Positions 1 through 11,278 of a stretch of DNA of 64,000 bases are shown piece after piece. The notes beneath the pieces are model-generated. The model worked only from the letters and a program-made list of their open reading frames with translations. It did no database searches and was not told where the DNA came from. Within the stretch, counting starts at the first letter, position 1. Each line of letters begins with the position of its first letter. Position numbers and translations under genes: made by a program. The DNA comes from Rachycentron canadum (lineage: Eukaryota; Chordata; Actinopteri; Carangiformes; Rachycentridae): the NCBI GenBank assembly GCA_038496675.1, contig CM076669.1, forward strand, positions 9,394,339 to 9,458,338, in the 5' to 3' direction.

Positions 1-1055
1 CAAGAGAGGAAGACGGAAAAAGAAAGTGAGGGATGATGTAAGTGAGGCAGTGGATAAATGCATAGAGGAATAGTACAAAGAGGTAATCAAAGGTCAATAT
101 AAAATATCTGTAATGGGATGCAATGAGGTAAAGGAATTGAAGGATAAAGAGAAAGGATGAATTGGATGAATAAGACCGAAAGATGTTGAAGCCACAACCT
201 CTGAATGGAATCATAAAAAAAATGAGTTTGGGCACAATATGACAGATATGAAAAGTTAGTAAAACTGTCCTCAAACAAGTGGCTTTTTTTTTTTTTTGGG
301 GGGGGGGTCCAACTTTGTTTGGCAAGAATACACTTCAGTAAACAAAATCATCTTTGAATCTGGAGAAAAATGATACAGAGAAACAGTGAAAAATGAGGAT
401 TTACAGCCAAACAGTGGCTCATTAGTTACAGATCCACAGGCTCGGTATGAGCAGAAAGAAAACTCAAAACCATGGGCCTCATTAACAATAAAACCATGCA
501 AGTGTTTTTTTGAAACTTTTGGAAAAATACCACCATTGCAAATTAGCCCAACACTGTTTAAGAATTATATCAGATGTGACATTGATTTCAGCTCTTACTG
601 TGCATCAGTTTAGGAGAAGTCTGATTAAAAGGCAATGCAGAAAGAGACTTTGGAGGAAAAAAAAAAAGACTTGGGAAGTTGACTGTGTGACCAACTCTTT
701 GCTAGGAGCTTTCCAAGAGCCTTACTGCTCAGGACTGGTCCATATTCTTTCCACAAAAGCTTTATCATCAAAAATGTACTTTCAGTCAATCATCATTGAC
801 TTCTTGTATTCAGCTTAGTATCAGTCTTTGCTGCTTTTTTATGCTTTCTATGTGTCATTTTGGAGGCCTTTAAAATACTCTCTACAGGCGCTGTATAATG
901 TCTCGCTCTTCTCTTTTTATCTCTGTTGATATCTCCGGCTTCACCCTTCTTAACTTCGCCTCTCACCACCCATATTTCTCTTCTATTGCTCACACCCTTT
1001 CTTATCTTCTTACATCCCGTCCTTTTACACTTCATCAATCTACTACACTTTTATC
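1..1055. other. A+T-rich non-coding stretch
   Basis: No supported gene. It contains a T14 run joined directly to a G10 run (284-307) and a short A-run near 657-668. Short open frames on both strands around 271-613 overlap each other and lack splice signals or recognisable domains. Confidence 0.6.
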
Positions 1056-1154
1056 CTTTCATAAAGAAGAATTCTTTATGAAAGCGTAGAAGCAAGAAGT
1101 CTGAGACCACTTCCCTAATAGCAAAGTGGTCTCAGACCTTTAGACCCCACTGTA
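1056..1154. mobile_element. Two adjacent perfect hairpins; Tc1-type terminal inverted-repeat remnant
   Basis: Two perfect inverted repeats lie end to end. The first has 13-bp arms at 1056-1068 and 1072-1084 with a 3-nt spacer. The second has 14-bp arms (GTCTGAGACCACTT) at 1099-1112 and 1124-1137 with an 11-nt loop. Read on the minus strand from 1154, the outer part gives TACAGTGGGGTCTAAAGG followed by TCTGAGACCAC. This resembles the terminal inverted repeat of teleost Tc1-like transposons, including the TA target dinucleotide. The left copy lacks the outermost bases. I infer a collapsed non-autonomous element in which the two ends are joined with the interior lost. Confidence 0.6.
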
Positions 1155-2685
1155 TTTCTCATCTGGCCATAACAGGAGAGAACAGGAAAATTATCTGCCT
1201 CTTTCACTTAATTGGTGTTGCTCTCCATTCACAACTTCTCTCACCACTTTGATTCTTTCCACATTTTTGCTCTCATTCGTCTTTGAAAAATGTCATGAGT
1301 TTAGTGAAGGTCAAGTCATTTATGCTGCCACCAAAAAGTGTTTCATGAATAATTGCTGACATTTTAATTTCATGTGCATAAATGCGAGTTTTGCCAAGAA
1401 CTATGGTATGATACAACATTGATTTTCCATATACACAGTTCTGCTTTTTACATGTGCTCTCTTCAACATGAAATTCATCTGTAAAGTCATGTGTTGTGCT
1501 TCCTGCAGCAGCAACGGCTTGTTTGGGCCAAAAATTGTGTCAAGAGCAATACAACACCCCTATCCTGTTGCCATATTTGGTGCAGAGTCATAAGTATTCG
1601 ACATCAAATACTGCACGCTGCCATTTAAAAAGAATATAAAAAACCCTGGAAGTGACATCCCCCCACATTTTATCTCTCAGCAATCAAAGGTGCCCACGTC
1701 CTCCACCACTGCCTCTGTGTCATACCCTGACCTCATTGCACTCCCTCCTTTTCATCTCTGCTCCCTCGCTCCCCTTGCGTTTCTGCCCACCGAGTCCTCT
1801 CGTCACTTATTTACACCTCTGTCCAAACACCCTCCTGGGTGTCCTGTCATGTCTCTCCTCAAAGCTCCTCGCCGCCTGTACACGTCTGTTTGTTTATTCA
1901 ATTCAGACAGGGAGCCCAGGACTTTTATCATCTTAACTAAAAACACAGGGAAGCAAAACTGGAGTTCTTGTATAGGAAGCAGCTCAGGCTGCAGGTGTGT
2001 CAAATTATTAGTCATTTAATTAAATGAATGGTTTTGGTCGACATTTCCATGCTTCTGACAAATCATGGACACAACACAAAAGCAGGTCTTCTTTAAAAAT
2101 ACCAATTTGTCTCATGCTATCAGCACTTCACATGCCGTCATGACATCCCATTTCCCCCGTGTCATTCTCACCCTCTTTCCTCTATTCATATCTCCCTGAA
2201 CAGTCTCTTTCACACATTTTTGTTGCTCTGTTCCATCGCACCTCCCCCCCCCCCCTCTACAATATCGTCTGTTTTCCCTCATTCTCAGGTTGAAACGCAG
2301 GGAGGAAATTTGGAATAAATTGTGCTCCGTTCACCTCTTTTTACGAACAATGAGTCTCTCAGTGAAATCTTGCTTTTCTGCCATTTAGAGAGAAGTGTGT
2401 AGATGGTATAGATGTCGAAGGGGCAACCTTTTGCCTGTGTGTAAAGTGTCAGTCAGATCCATATCCCAACACTTGCCTAACCTGAAGTAAATGCCCAAAG
2501 TTGCAGACAGTGAAAGCCAACATGCATTAGATAATGGTAATGTTAGGTAATGTTATGCTGTAATGGTCAACATGGATAGTTACCTTAGTGACTTCCCTGC
2601 ACTTAAACTGGTAGAATCTATATTCCACCAGTTCCATCTATATCTATGATATGGTGATACCTGGGCGTAGTAATGAAGGCTGTTC
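1155..2685. other. Non-coding stretch with pyrimidine-rich segment
   Basis: Unique-looking DNA. 1640-1870 is pyrimidine-rich on the plus strand and therefore gives spurious Pro/Ser/Leu-rich frames. A C12 run sits at 2244-2255. Nothing gene-like is seen. Confidence 0.5.
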
Positions 2686-2689
2686 TAAT

Positions 2690-3345
2690 TGATTTTTACT
2701 TGAAATAGATCAATAGACAACAGTAGATCAAATTTCTCCACAAACTGTAATGTTAAAAAGGCCGATTCTCGTGAAAGGGACGATTCTCGTGAAAACAGGA
2801 AGCTGATCACCGAAATCCACTGAACTATATTTGCACAGTGCCAAACGGAAGAGTGCAAGTAGAAGTGTAGTAGTAGTGGCCGACACACAGTTAGCAACTG
2901 GATGGTGAACATAGTGGAGTATTACTCCTTGGAGTGTAGATGTTTCTTTTTTTCCCCAGGAGCTGTTTGAGACCAAATACAGAGCTAAAAGAGGGGGGAT
3001 TTTGGACTTACATTCACAAGGTGAACAGAAACAACTGCTGTGCCCCAAAGCTGTTATATGTATCAACAGGCAGCACCAAGCAAACACATGCGCCTTCTTG
3101 ACGTTCTTTGTTGTAATTATCGGCGTTGTGTTTACAACCTGCTTCCACTGCCCCACGCCGGCCAAAAACTCAGCAGGTTGAGCTTTATTTTCATGAAAAA
3201 GCTTGCGTAAACATGAATTAGCCTCCCTACAGTATGCATGAGCTAAACCTGGTTCTCTAAATTGGGTGACAAATTGAACACAGTGAGGTTTGGGGGCACT
3301 AGGGTGTAACCGGTCTGTCTGCTTCTCCTGCTCAGCCTCCAAATT
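2690..3345 (-). repeat. Possible dispersed teleost repeat carrying a fortuitous 204-codon frame
   Basis: The minus strand from 3342 to 2728 is open for 204 codons, unusually long for this window. The peptide has no domain I recognise and no low-complexity bias. From memory, phrases such as 'ttggacttacattcacaagg' (plus strand near 3000) resemble an interspersed repeat seen around fish genes. I therefore read the frame as an accident of a repeat, not a gene. The repeat assignment is recollection, not a search result. Confidence 0.35.
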
Positions 3346-5160
3346 CCTACATCATTTCACATCTCTCTCTCTTAATGATGACAGTAATGGAAGAGGATGG
3401 AGCTGCTGTCTCACATTCACACATATATTTCTTAAGGAAGCACAAAACTGCATTTATACCCTTCCAATGTCCAGTATACAGGATGTGGTGTTCAGAAGAC
3501 ATGGGGAAATATTGGGAGGATTTCACACTGTATTTCTCCAAACTAAGCAAGGGATGTGGCGTCATAGTTGGTGTCTTCATTTACAAATATAATCTGAGGA
3601 GTCAACGTTAGCCATTCCTATTGGCTCAGTCTTATATGAATCACCATCAAGTGTCTCTGATAGAGCTTATAGTCAGGTGTCAGCAGGAAAATCTCAATAA
3701 CAGTACGTTGTCAAGTGTGTTGTCCTGTCTGTGTCTAATCATCTCATGTGAGCACATAAACCACAGAGGTTTCTTTAACCACAGATGAAGAAATCGAGAG
3801 CCTTTTCCTATGTATTTGATACAAGCAACATTCCTCTTAGGCTCAAGATAAAGAAACACACGTTCCCACATTTTCCTCAGAGAAATGTTGAAACAAACAA
3901 AACACACTTGTCTCCCAAAGTCTCTTCTAACCCTCTTCAGCTTCGTCATTCCTCCTCTTCTCTCTCATCTTGCCCCGGGACTGATGACATGGTTTCTTCT
4001 GTGTTGTTTCCGGCTGTCTGTCTCAGTCTATCTGTCAGTCTCTTTCTGAGAGGGACAGCAATATGATTTCTACAATAGGACACCACACTTTCCAACTGGC
4101 TACAAGACCTGTCTATCATTCTGTCTCTTTCTGTGGAGAACAATAACTCAATTTTATCCCGGGACACAAAAGCCTTCCTACCTACCTGACTCTCTCTCTG
4201 CCTGTCTGTCTTCCTGTCCATTAGTCATGGGACCCATTAAAACAGGGTTTTAAGTATGGCAATTGTGTTTCGCAGGATAATCAAAAAGCTATTTGTCATT
4301 TTGACAGTTAGGAGCTAATTGCTGCCCTTTAACACCCTTACTTACATAAGTGAATCATTGTCAACAGCACAAACATCAGCATTCATTTAGCGCAAGCAGC
4401 TGCTTAACTGAGCACACAAGCCTGAGAATAACATCCTTAGGAAATCCACACTGGCCAGCTTGACGCTGATTGGAAGGTGGCACTGAGCGCCCAGTGACGG
4501 GCTGGAGAAACCCTGCAGGTCGTCAATCATGTAAGTAGATCAGCACACAGCTGGCTGTATTATACAAGTGGTATGTTAACTTTCTGGAGCGCCACATCTG
4601 CTCTCTCTTGGTCTCTTTTCCCATCCTGCATCGTCCGACAGCGAATGATTCTGTCTCTAAAGCTACAATTAGGCCTTTGGTGAACTGGCCTGCTATATGA
4701 GCAAATCATAGGCTCTTGATAGTGTATTACTGTAATTTTGTTTGAAACACATCAGATTTGCCAAGATACGGTACCGGTCTATCGTGTGGAAAAAATCATA
4801 GCGCTTAACATCACTAAAAGCAGTAGTTTCACACTTTGGGAAAATACACTTATTATCTTTCTTAAATTGAGTTACATAAGCAGATCAATACCACTCTCAT
4901 ATCTGCCAATTTAATAGTGATGGGACAGAAGATTGCCATGTTTACGACTTGCGAGCAATTTGGCCCTCTGGAATAATTCATGATGATAATTCTTAGTTTT
5001 CTTTTGCTCACTCACAGTCACAAAACAAAACACACAACCATTAGCAACATTTCTGAACATCACAGTATCTAGTAAGCAAACTGAAATGTTCAGTGGCACT
5101 TACTTCCCTGCAGGATTGAGTCCACTGAAGGTTAAATCCCCAAATATAGCACTAAACCTG
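3346..5160. other. Non-coding stretch
   Basis: Pyrimidine-rich around 3940-4220 with TCTGTC-like repeats. A balanced, non-repetitive block at about 4360-4560 ends in a GTAAGT on the plus strand but has no pyrimidine-rich acceptor. No gene supported. Confidence 0.5.
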
Positions 5161-5169
5161 CTCAATTGA

Positions 5170-5191
5170 TTTTTTTTTTTTTTTTTTTTTT
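5170..5191. repeat. Poly-T run (22 nt)
   Basis: Uninterrupted T homopolymer, possibly the reverse-strand poly-A tail of an old retroposon, although no retroposon body was recognised next to it. Confidence 0.85.
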
Positions 5192-7057
5192 AAATTATAG
5201 TAACTCCAAAATGAACATGGCATAAAACTGGAAAGTGGAAGTTGTAAACAGCTAGTTTGGCTCTGCCCGAAGGAAACATAATCCAAGTCAATTTCGCTTA
5301 TGAACATTCTCTGGTAGAAAAGAGATGTGAAAAAAAAAAAAAAAAAAAAAGACTATTCATAGTTTTATGGGAAGCCCAGAGTCACACTGAGGGTTTGGAA
5401 GAAAATCAGCAGTCGCTGGTGAAGTCACTCTGCACTTCAGTTATCTGTACTTCAAGGTAAGGTTTTGTTTACATGACATTCATTAAGCACATACAAAGAT
5501 CCCGTATCAACTATGTCAAGCAGGACAAAGTGACATTTACACAATGGTAGATTTAGCTTGGTGGTTTTCAAACTGTGAGACGCGACTCCCTAGAGTGGCA
5601 CCAGGAAACCTCAGGGGACTCGGAAAATGACTGTAAACATCTGGTGAGCTAAAGTCTATGGATGTGACAGTGTTTGCATGCATGGGTGCATTGGACTAAG
5701 TTGGTCCATTTTTAGTACCTAGAGTGAGACAGGAGACAGAGCCAGGAGTGAGCAGAAAATCCCAAACCAACCACCTATGTGCATCAAATACGCAGCTAGG
5801 GCTCTATCACCTGCAAAATGGCTCAAAGTGTGACTATATAGGTGTGTGTATAATGCACATACATACTGAGGGGAGGCTCACCTTGAAAACCTCAGATTTA
5901 AAGCATTTCTCCCATGTGACATTGCACCCTTTAATGAGCCAAAAAAAGATGAAACTAAGGAAGGATAGTGCTCTGATTCAGTCACTGAAACGTCAGGGAT
6001 ACTGACTCGGGTGGACTGTTGTTTTGCCATCTTTCACTGTCCGTGCGTCTGTCAGTCTACCTACCGACCTATAAGCGCGTTTTCGTCTCTGCCTCTGTTT
6101 GCTTTCTGCATGCCAGCCCATCTGTTTGTCTGCGTCTCTGCTTGTCAGCATGCGAGAGGAGCAGATATCACACATTATCCTGTGACACAGCAATTTTCCT
6201 CCGGACTGTTGTTGGAAAAACACCCAAGCAGTTGAAAGGAGACGTGCAACTGTGACCCTTCCACAATGACATGGACTCAAGGGAAAGAAAAAAAAAAAAA
6301 GTTTTCTATGCAGATATGACACTCTTCTCTTTCTGGTACTCGTGTCTCCTGCTTCCCTCTTGCCTGGTTCTGACTGTCTTTAATATAATTTATCTTGAGT
6401 TCAACCTCTCTCCACCGTGTATCATTATATTCTCTTGTGCTACACTTGCATTGGTGATACAGTTTTATACTGGACATGAGATGATATAAAACTTTATAAT
6501 AACTCCAATTAAATTGTTGTGGGCTCGAAAAATGTTCACACAGAAGTATACAAACGCAAACACAAAGCTCTGCTTTACTTTTGCACGGTCAAGCAAAGGC
6601 TAGTGGAGTGGATGCTGAAATGGCACTGACTGCAGTAATTGCATTCTTTTGTGTTCTCTTCCTCTTACGGGATGTATTAAAAGATCAGAGGAAAGACAGC
6701 ATCTGTGTGTGTGTGTCAGGGCTTTGAAGCTCCCTGTTGGCAGCCTGCTGCTGCAACCCCACACGCACGCACTCACACGAAAGGCACGTGTACTAGTACA
6801 CAAGTCCAGGGACACATATGACAAAAGTTCTGCAGATATACCTGCAGTGCACATGTCCAAACACACGTGAAAACACATTTCTCTCTGCATTAAACATATT
6901 TAAATACAGTTGCCGTTGCTGAGGCTGAAGGAGAGCGGCGTTCTGCGTCTTCCCTTTTCCTCCTTTCAAATATTAGTGCTGATTTTCCCTCCATTCCAGT
7001 TTTATCTTTCTGTCTTTTCAGATTTGTCTTTGATCAGTCCGTTTCATCTTTCCTTCT
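5192..7057. other. Non-coding stretch with A-runs and hAT-like end
   Basis: A21 at 5330-5350. Around 5560-5650 the phrase 'ggtggttttcaaactgtgag' resembles the ends of some hAT-type non-autonomous elements (weak). An A-run lies near 6288-6301. Nothing gene-like is recognised. Confidence 0.4.
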
Positions 7058-7084
7058 CCCCCCCCCACCCCCACCCCCACCCCC
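7058..7084 (-). other. G-quadruplex-capable tract (minus strand)
   Basis: The plus strand reads C9-A-C5-A-C5-A-C5. The minus strand therefore has four G-runs of 5, 5, 5 and 9 separated by single T loops, a pattern expected to form a very stable G-quadruplex (and an i-motif on the plus strand). No gene or promoter features were recognised next to it. Confidence 0.8.
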
Positions 7085-7783
7085 GGCATTGCCAATGTGA
7101 CCCATGATCACTTACTTTTTTCTCAGTACAAAGACGATGGGAGCACTCACAGACATTAGCATACCCACTTTTATATCAAACTAACAAGATACCGAGTTTA
7201 AGTAAACAAGGGCTGGAAAATTGGTTGTATTTCTGGGTAAAGTGGGTGCTGGACTGAGACAAGTGGGAGGGGACTGAAAATGGATAAAGGTTTATTGGGA
7301 GAGTTGTAAAAAGATAAAGTAGAAGGGAGGAAGTGAGAAAGGGGAAGTGAAAGAGGGGAGAGATGTATAATTTATTTCCTCGCCATTTCATTAAATATAT
7401 ATATGGGCATTAGAGCAGGGGGAGATCACCCTGACTTTAGTACAAAGGATCTACCGAGAGCTCTCAAGCTCATGTACACAGAGAGACGCACCCATGCATG
7501 CAAACACTGTCACACAAAAACACATCAACCGACACACACACACACTTCCTTGGCAGGGGAATCAACTATTACAGTGTCTGTCGGTCATTACGCCTTATTC
7601 CCCCAGTGATGGATGTAACACTTTGTGGCGCTGCAAAATGTGTTTTGGAAATGTGTTTGGAATTGCTTTGTGGCACTGCTGAATGCTTTTGGAATGAGAT
7701 CATAACAGGCTGAGAGCCACTGTAATACCATTGTGGAGCAAGTGGCAGGGCGCCGCTTCAGTGTAAGTGACTGATTGGTTGGT

Positions 7784-7784
<1 letters not shown>
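7085..7784. other. Non-coding stretch
   Basis: Purine-rich on the plus strand at 7200-7375, then short CA-rich patches near 7530. A GTAAGT at 7762-7767 has no open exon-like frame behind it. Confidence 0.5.

Positions 7785-7857
<73 letters not shown>
7785..7857. repeat. (GT)n microsatellite, about 73 nt
   Basis: Pure dinucleotide repeat of about 36 units, likely polymorphic in length. It causes spurious His/Thr frames on the minus strand. Confidence 0.98.
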
Positions 7858-7859
<2 letters not shown>

Positions 7860-9540
7860 ACATGTGTGGTGCATTTCTTATATTTGACAGCTGTAAATGT
7901 GCATAATATGGTAGATCGATGATTAAGCATGTGTGTCACAGAGACAGTAAATTCACATATGTATTTATGTGTGACACTGACAATTTAGTGCACGTTTTCC
8001 GACGCTGACAACTGCGATTCTGCGCTAAGTGGGAGTGTTAGATGGTTTGTCACCTGCATTATGCTGTCAGCTGGAAACCCTGCATCTCAGAAGAATCTGA
8101 TTTCCTCAGTGCACAGTTAAGAAGGCAGAGATTTAAAAAAAATCTTTTTTGGGTTTATCAGGCCAAATAAGCACAAGATTATCAGGCCACTTAAAAGCAT
8201 CTGTCAATCAGAGAGAAAACCCCAGTGTGAGGACACTTGGTGACGCCAATCTGGACGAGCGCGTTTTACAGATTCCCTTTTAATACACCCCCATCAACAT
8301 GAAGAGTGATCTGAGCGGCACAGATATCATCAAACATTTTGATATTTACAACCTGACACTTGTAGGCTCTGGCCCTGAACAGTTCTGTGGCGTACGAGAT
8401 ATAAAGACAAACGGAGGCGCACAATGACGCATCTACACCTCCCCAGTGTTTTCATTGGTGACACGTTAAAGTGACCTTTCTGATTTCAGCAGGACATTGT
8501 GTATTATAGCTTATCTGCACCTCGAAAGGACTTGAAGTGCAGAGGCATGTGTAACTGATGTGTACACACACACAAAAAAACGGAATTGTCGAAAAGTATG
8601 GCTGCAATCCCTGCCCAAACCCCAAAGGGCCCCAGGGCCATCCAGTATTAATCAATGGATGTCAGCCTCATCGATCCAGGGACATGGATGCCAGCCATGC
8701 ATAGATTAGGAAGGTGTGATCCTTTGCCCTGTGACACAAGTTTACTTCACTTTACACTGACACACACGTACAAACACACACAAACAGCTCAGCTCAAAAT
8801 TACCACAACTCAGCTAATTTAGACAGTAACACTCCTGCTATTATCAAACATTTACTTTGATTGTGTTTTTAAAAGCTTTTTTTTTTTTTTAAATTAGAAA
8901 CCTCCAGTGTTACTTCACCTCCCTCTGAGTTTTCCCAAAGACATATTGTGGATCCCAGAAGAGCAGCTGCCAACCTTGACCCGCGTCAGTTGCAGCGTTT
9001 GTAGCTGGGCTGTTATACACTGAAGAAAGGTACAAGAGATTTTAAGTAATGCAGAAATAATTAATGACTACTGATAGCTGAAAGGGCAAAAACCATATGT
9101 CCGAAAGCCGGTGATCCCACATGGGATGTGGTTGCAAACAAACTACAAATGTTCTACTCCAAGTCTTACTTGCAATGAATACTGAATTGAGCATGTTTAA
9201 TTCAGGTTGGCACTGAATACTGAATTACAGAGAGAAGAAACACATTTATTGCCAAGGAGATGTAAGAAGGGATAAGGGGGCTGAGCATATCTAATGTGAG
9301 CACATATTAGTCAATGCATTAGGTGCCGAGCTGAGGGGACACATGAGGTGTTTCAAAATGAATTCATCACATACATCTTGGAGTAGGCTGAGCTAAGCCC
9401 TGCAATTCAGATCAATAAATGTACATTGTGTGTATGACAGATGAGTATGAGTATGAGTTTGTGTGTGTGTGTACGCAACATGTACTGTATTTGACAGTTG
9501 TTTTTTATTCCATGTGAGCAACCATGCCTGTATCCCTAGC
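7858..9540. other. Non-coding stretch with one compact balanced block
   Basis: The only stretch that stands out is 8260-8430. It is non-repetitive and contains a 42-codon ATG frame at 8299-8427 on the plus strand, with peptide starting MKSDLSGTDIIKHFDIYN. No splice donor follows and an in-frame stop precedes it, so a conserved non-coding element is at least as likely as an exon. A T-run lies near 8878-8892. Confidence 0.4.
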
Positions 9541-9553
9541 ACACAGACACACG

Positions 9554-9605
<52 letters not shown>
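9541..9605. repeat. (CA)n microsatellite, interrupted
   Basis: CA dinucleotides with CGCA interruptions at the left and one extra A near 9590. Confidence 0.95.
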
Positions 9606-9849
9606 ATCCAGGGATGACACAAACATGAGACCAGGAAGATGCCCTTGGGTGAGCATGATTTCAGCCAGACTACTGCCTTGGACATGTCAGAGAGACAAAT
9701 GTGTGTGTGTGTATGTTTGTATTTCCCCAAAGATAACATCTTCCAGCCAACCACCACAAATGTTCACTTGAAGGCAAAAGAAATCCGTTTCTATGAAGCG
9801 TTTTCAAAGATTTGTGTGTGTGGGTACAGCATATACCATGTAACGGACA

Positions 9850-9875
9850 TTTTTTTTTTTTTTTTTTTTTTTTTT
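9850..9875. repeat. Poly-T run (26 nt)
   Basis: Uninterrupted T homopolymer with no recognised retroposon body attached. Confidence 0.9.
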
Positions 9876-11056
9876 ACAGCTGCCAGGGCAAGCTCGACAT
9901 TATGCCTAGTTTAGATGCAATTCATCAGCATTGTACAACAACGTATCATATTATTTCAATATCACAACTTTTCCATACAAATAAAACATTTAAATAAATC
10001 AGTGTGTCTAGATTAAATGAATACAGTACAAAATAGCACAGCTTTCGTTCAGGTTAGAAGACATTTATATGTCATCAGCATACTTCAAATTTGAATGGCT
10101 ATAAATCTTTAGTAGTTTTTGACTGAAATGAAAGCTTCTCATAGTGTGAGGCTAAGGCTACTTTGTATTACATGGAGCCCTTAAAATCCCTTGAATAAAT
10201 AATGGGATTAATCACTTGCTGCACAAAAGACACAAAAAGAAATGTTCTGCTTCTTCTTAGCCAAGGGTGAATATCCAAGGTATGCATCCATTATTGGTTT
10301 TCTAGATTTGCTGTATTTATCAATATGACCTCCACACCTATTATATCTCAACTATTCAATATACATCAAATTAACCTTTACTACTTTGTGCCAAAAGACA
10401 TTGCTGCAGACAGTTGATCTTCACAGAACTGATTCAATTCAGAATGATTAATCTCATGCTTAATGATTAATGGTAGGTCCCCATGTCATCCGTGGGTTAA
10501 TGTACAGCAGGCAGGTCATCACGACAAAATTAGACGCTTCAGGATGATCAGGACCTTTCTCTACTGCCGTAATAATCCGTTTGCTGTGCCACTAAACTAT
10601 GGTATGTGGAATCATTCCAGGCAGCGTGTGCTTCACCACCATTTAACAACGGTTTAGTGTTAGGGTGTATTTCATTATTTAATTATCATTACAAATGAAA
10701 CACATTTAAAAACTTTTTCAGTTCAATAGTGCGAGTAACGTTTTCTGAAAGCAGTAATCCCCACTGGTGTAGAGCTGAGACCTATGGATGAGAGGGTTTC
10801 ACCCCGTATCATAACATATAAATAACTTTTCTTCTATTGGGGTGGGAAAACAAAGTATGTTACGAAGGATTTTAGCTGTGGAAGTTACAGAATTATACGT
10901 GTGAACATTTGTGTGTCTGTTAGACTCGGCATTCCCATTTTTATGTATTGTGAAAATGGCACCGACACTGGAGATTCGTGGAAGAACGCAGTTGTGGATG
11001 GACCAACTTCCCACTGACAAGTAAGATGTATTCAACAGATACATGTTGCACTCACA
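9876..11056. other. A+T-rich non-coding stretch
   Basis: Unique-looking sequence. A 22-codon ATG frame at 10956-11020 on the plus strand runs into GTAAGA. It lacks CpG or promoter context and is probably chance. Confidence 0.4.
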
Positions 11057-11278
11057 CTACATCCATGTGACTACAGCATGTGTTGAGGGTGACACTCCAC
11101 GTATATAGTGGGTAGTCAAGCCGACCATGTAGCCCGCATCCACGTTCATACAAATAAGGAGACCTTGATGTTTCTGTAAGCTGACGGCCTCGGCCTTCAA
11201 TGTTCTCCACAGTCTCTTGTGGTCCCTGTCATATTGTGTGCTTGCGTGTGCGCAGGTGCTCAAGAGTGAGACGTACAC
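11057..11278 (-). other. Unrecognised 73-codon open frame with coding-like composition
   Basis: This minus-strand frame starts at the ATG at 11278 and ends at a TAG at 11057. The central part (about residues 16-60, including RDHKRLWRTLKAEAVSLQKH) is not low-complexity and mostly uses G- or C-ending codons, unlike most chance frames in this A+T-rich window. I do not recognise the protein. A possible acceptor (ATATGACAG) lies near 11232, but its pyrimidine tract is weak. It could be an exon, a fragment of a domesticated or decayed element, or chance; there is no start or promoter evidence. Confidence 0.15.

Noticed and set aside
2728..3342. 204-codon minus-strand open frame as a gene
   Set aside because: No recognised domain, no promoter or splice context, and the DNA resembles a dispersed repeat.
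5400..5465. Plus-strand CAAG/GTAAGG donor
   Set aside because: The preceding frame starts in a poly-A tract and lacks an acceptor.
7588..7939. His/Thr-rich minus-strand frames
   Set aside because: Translation of the (GT)n microsatellite.
10799..11044. Open frames on both strands, including a plus-strand ATG frame ending at GTAAGA
   Set aside because: Frames overlap on both strands with no promoter, domain or partner exon.
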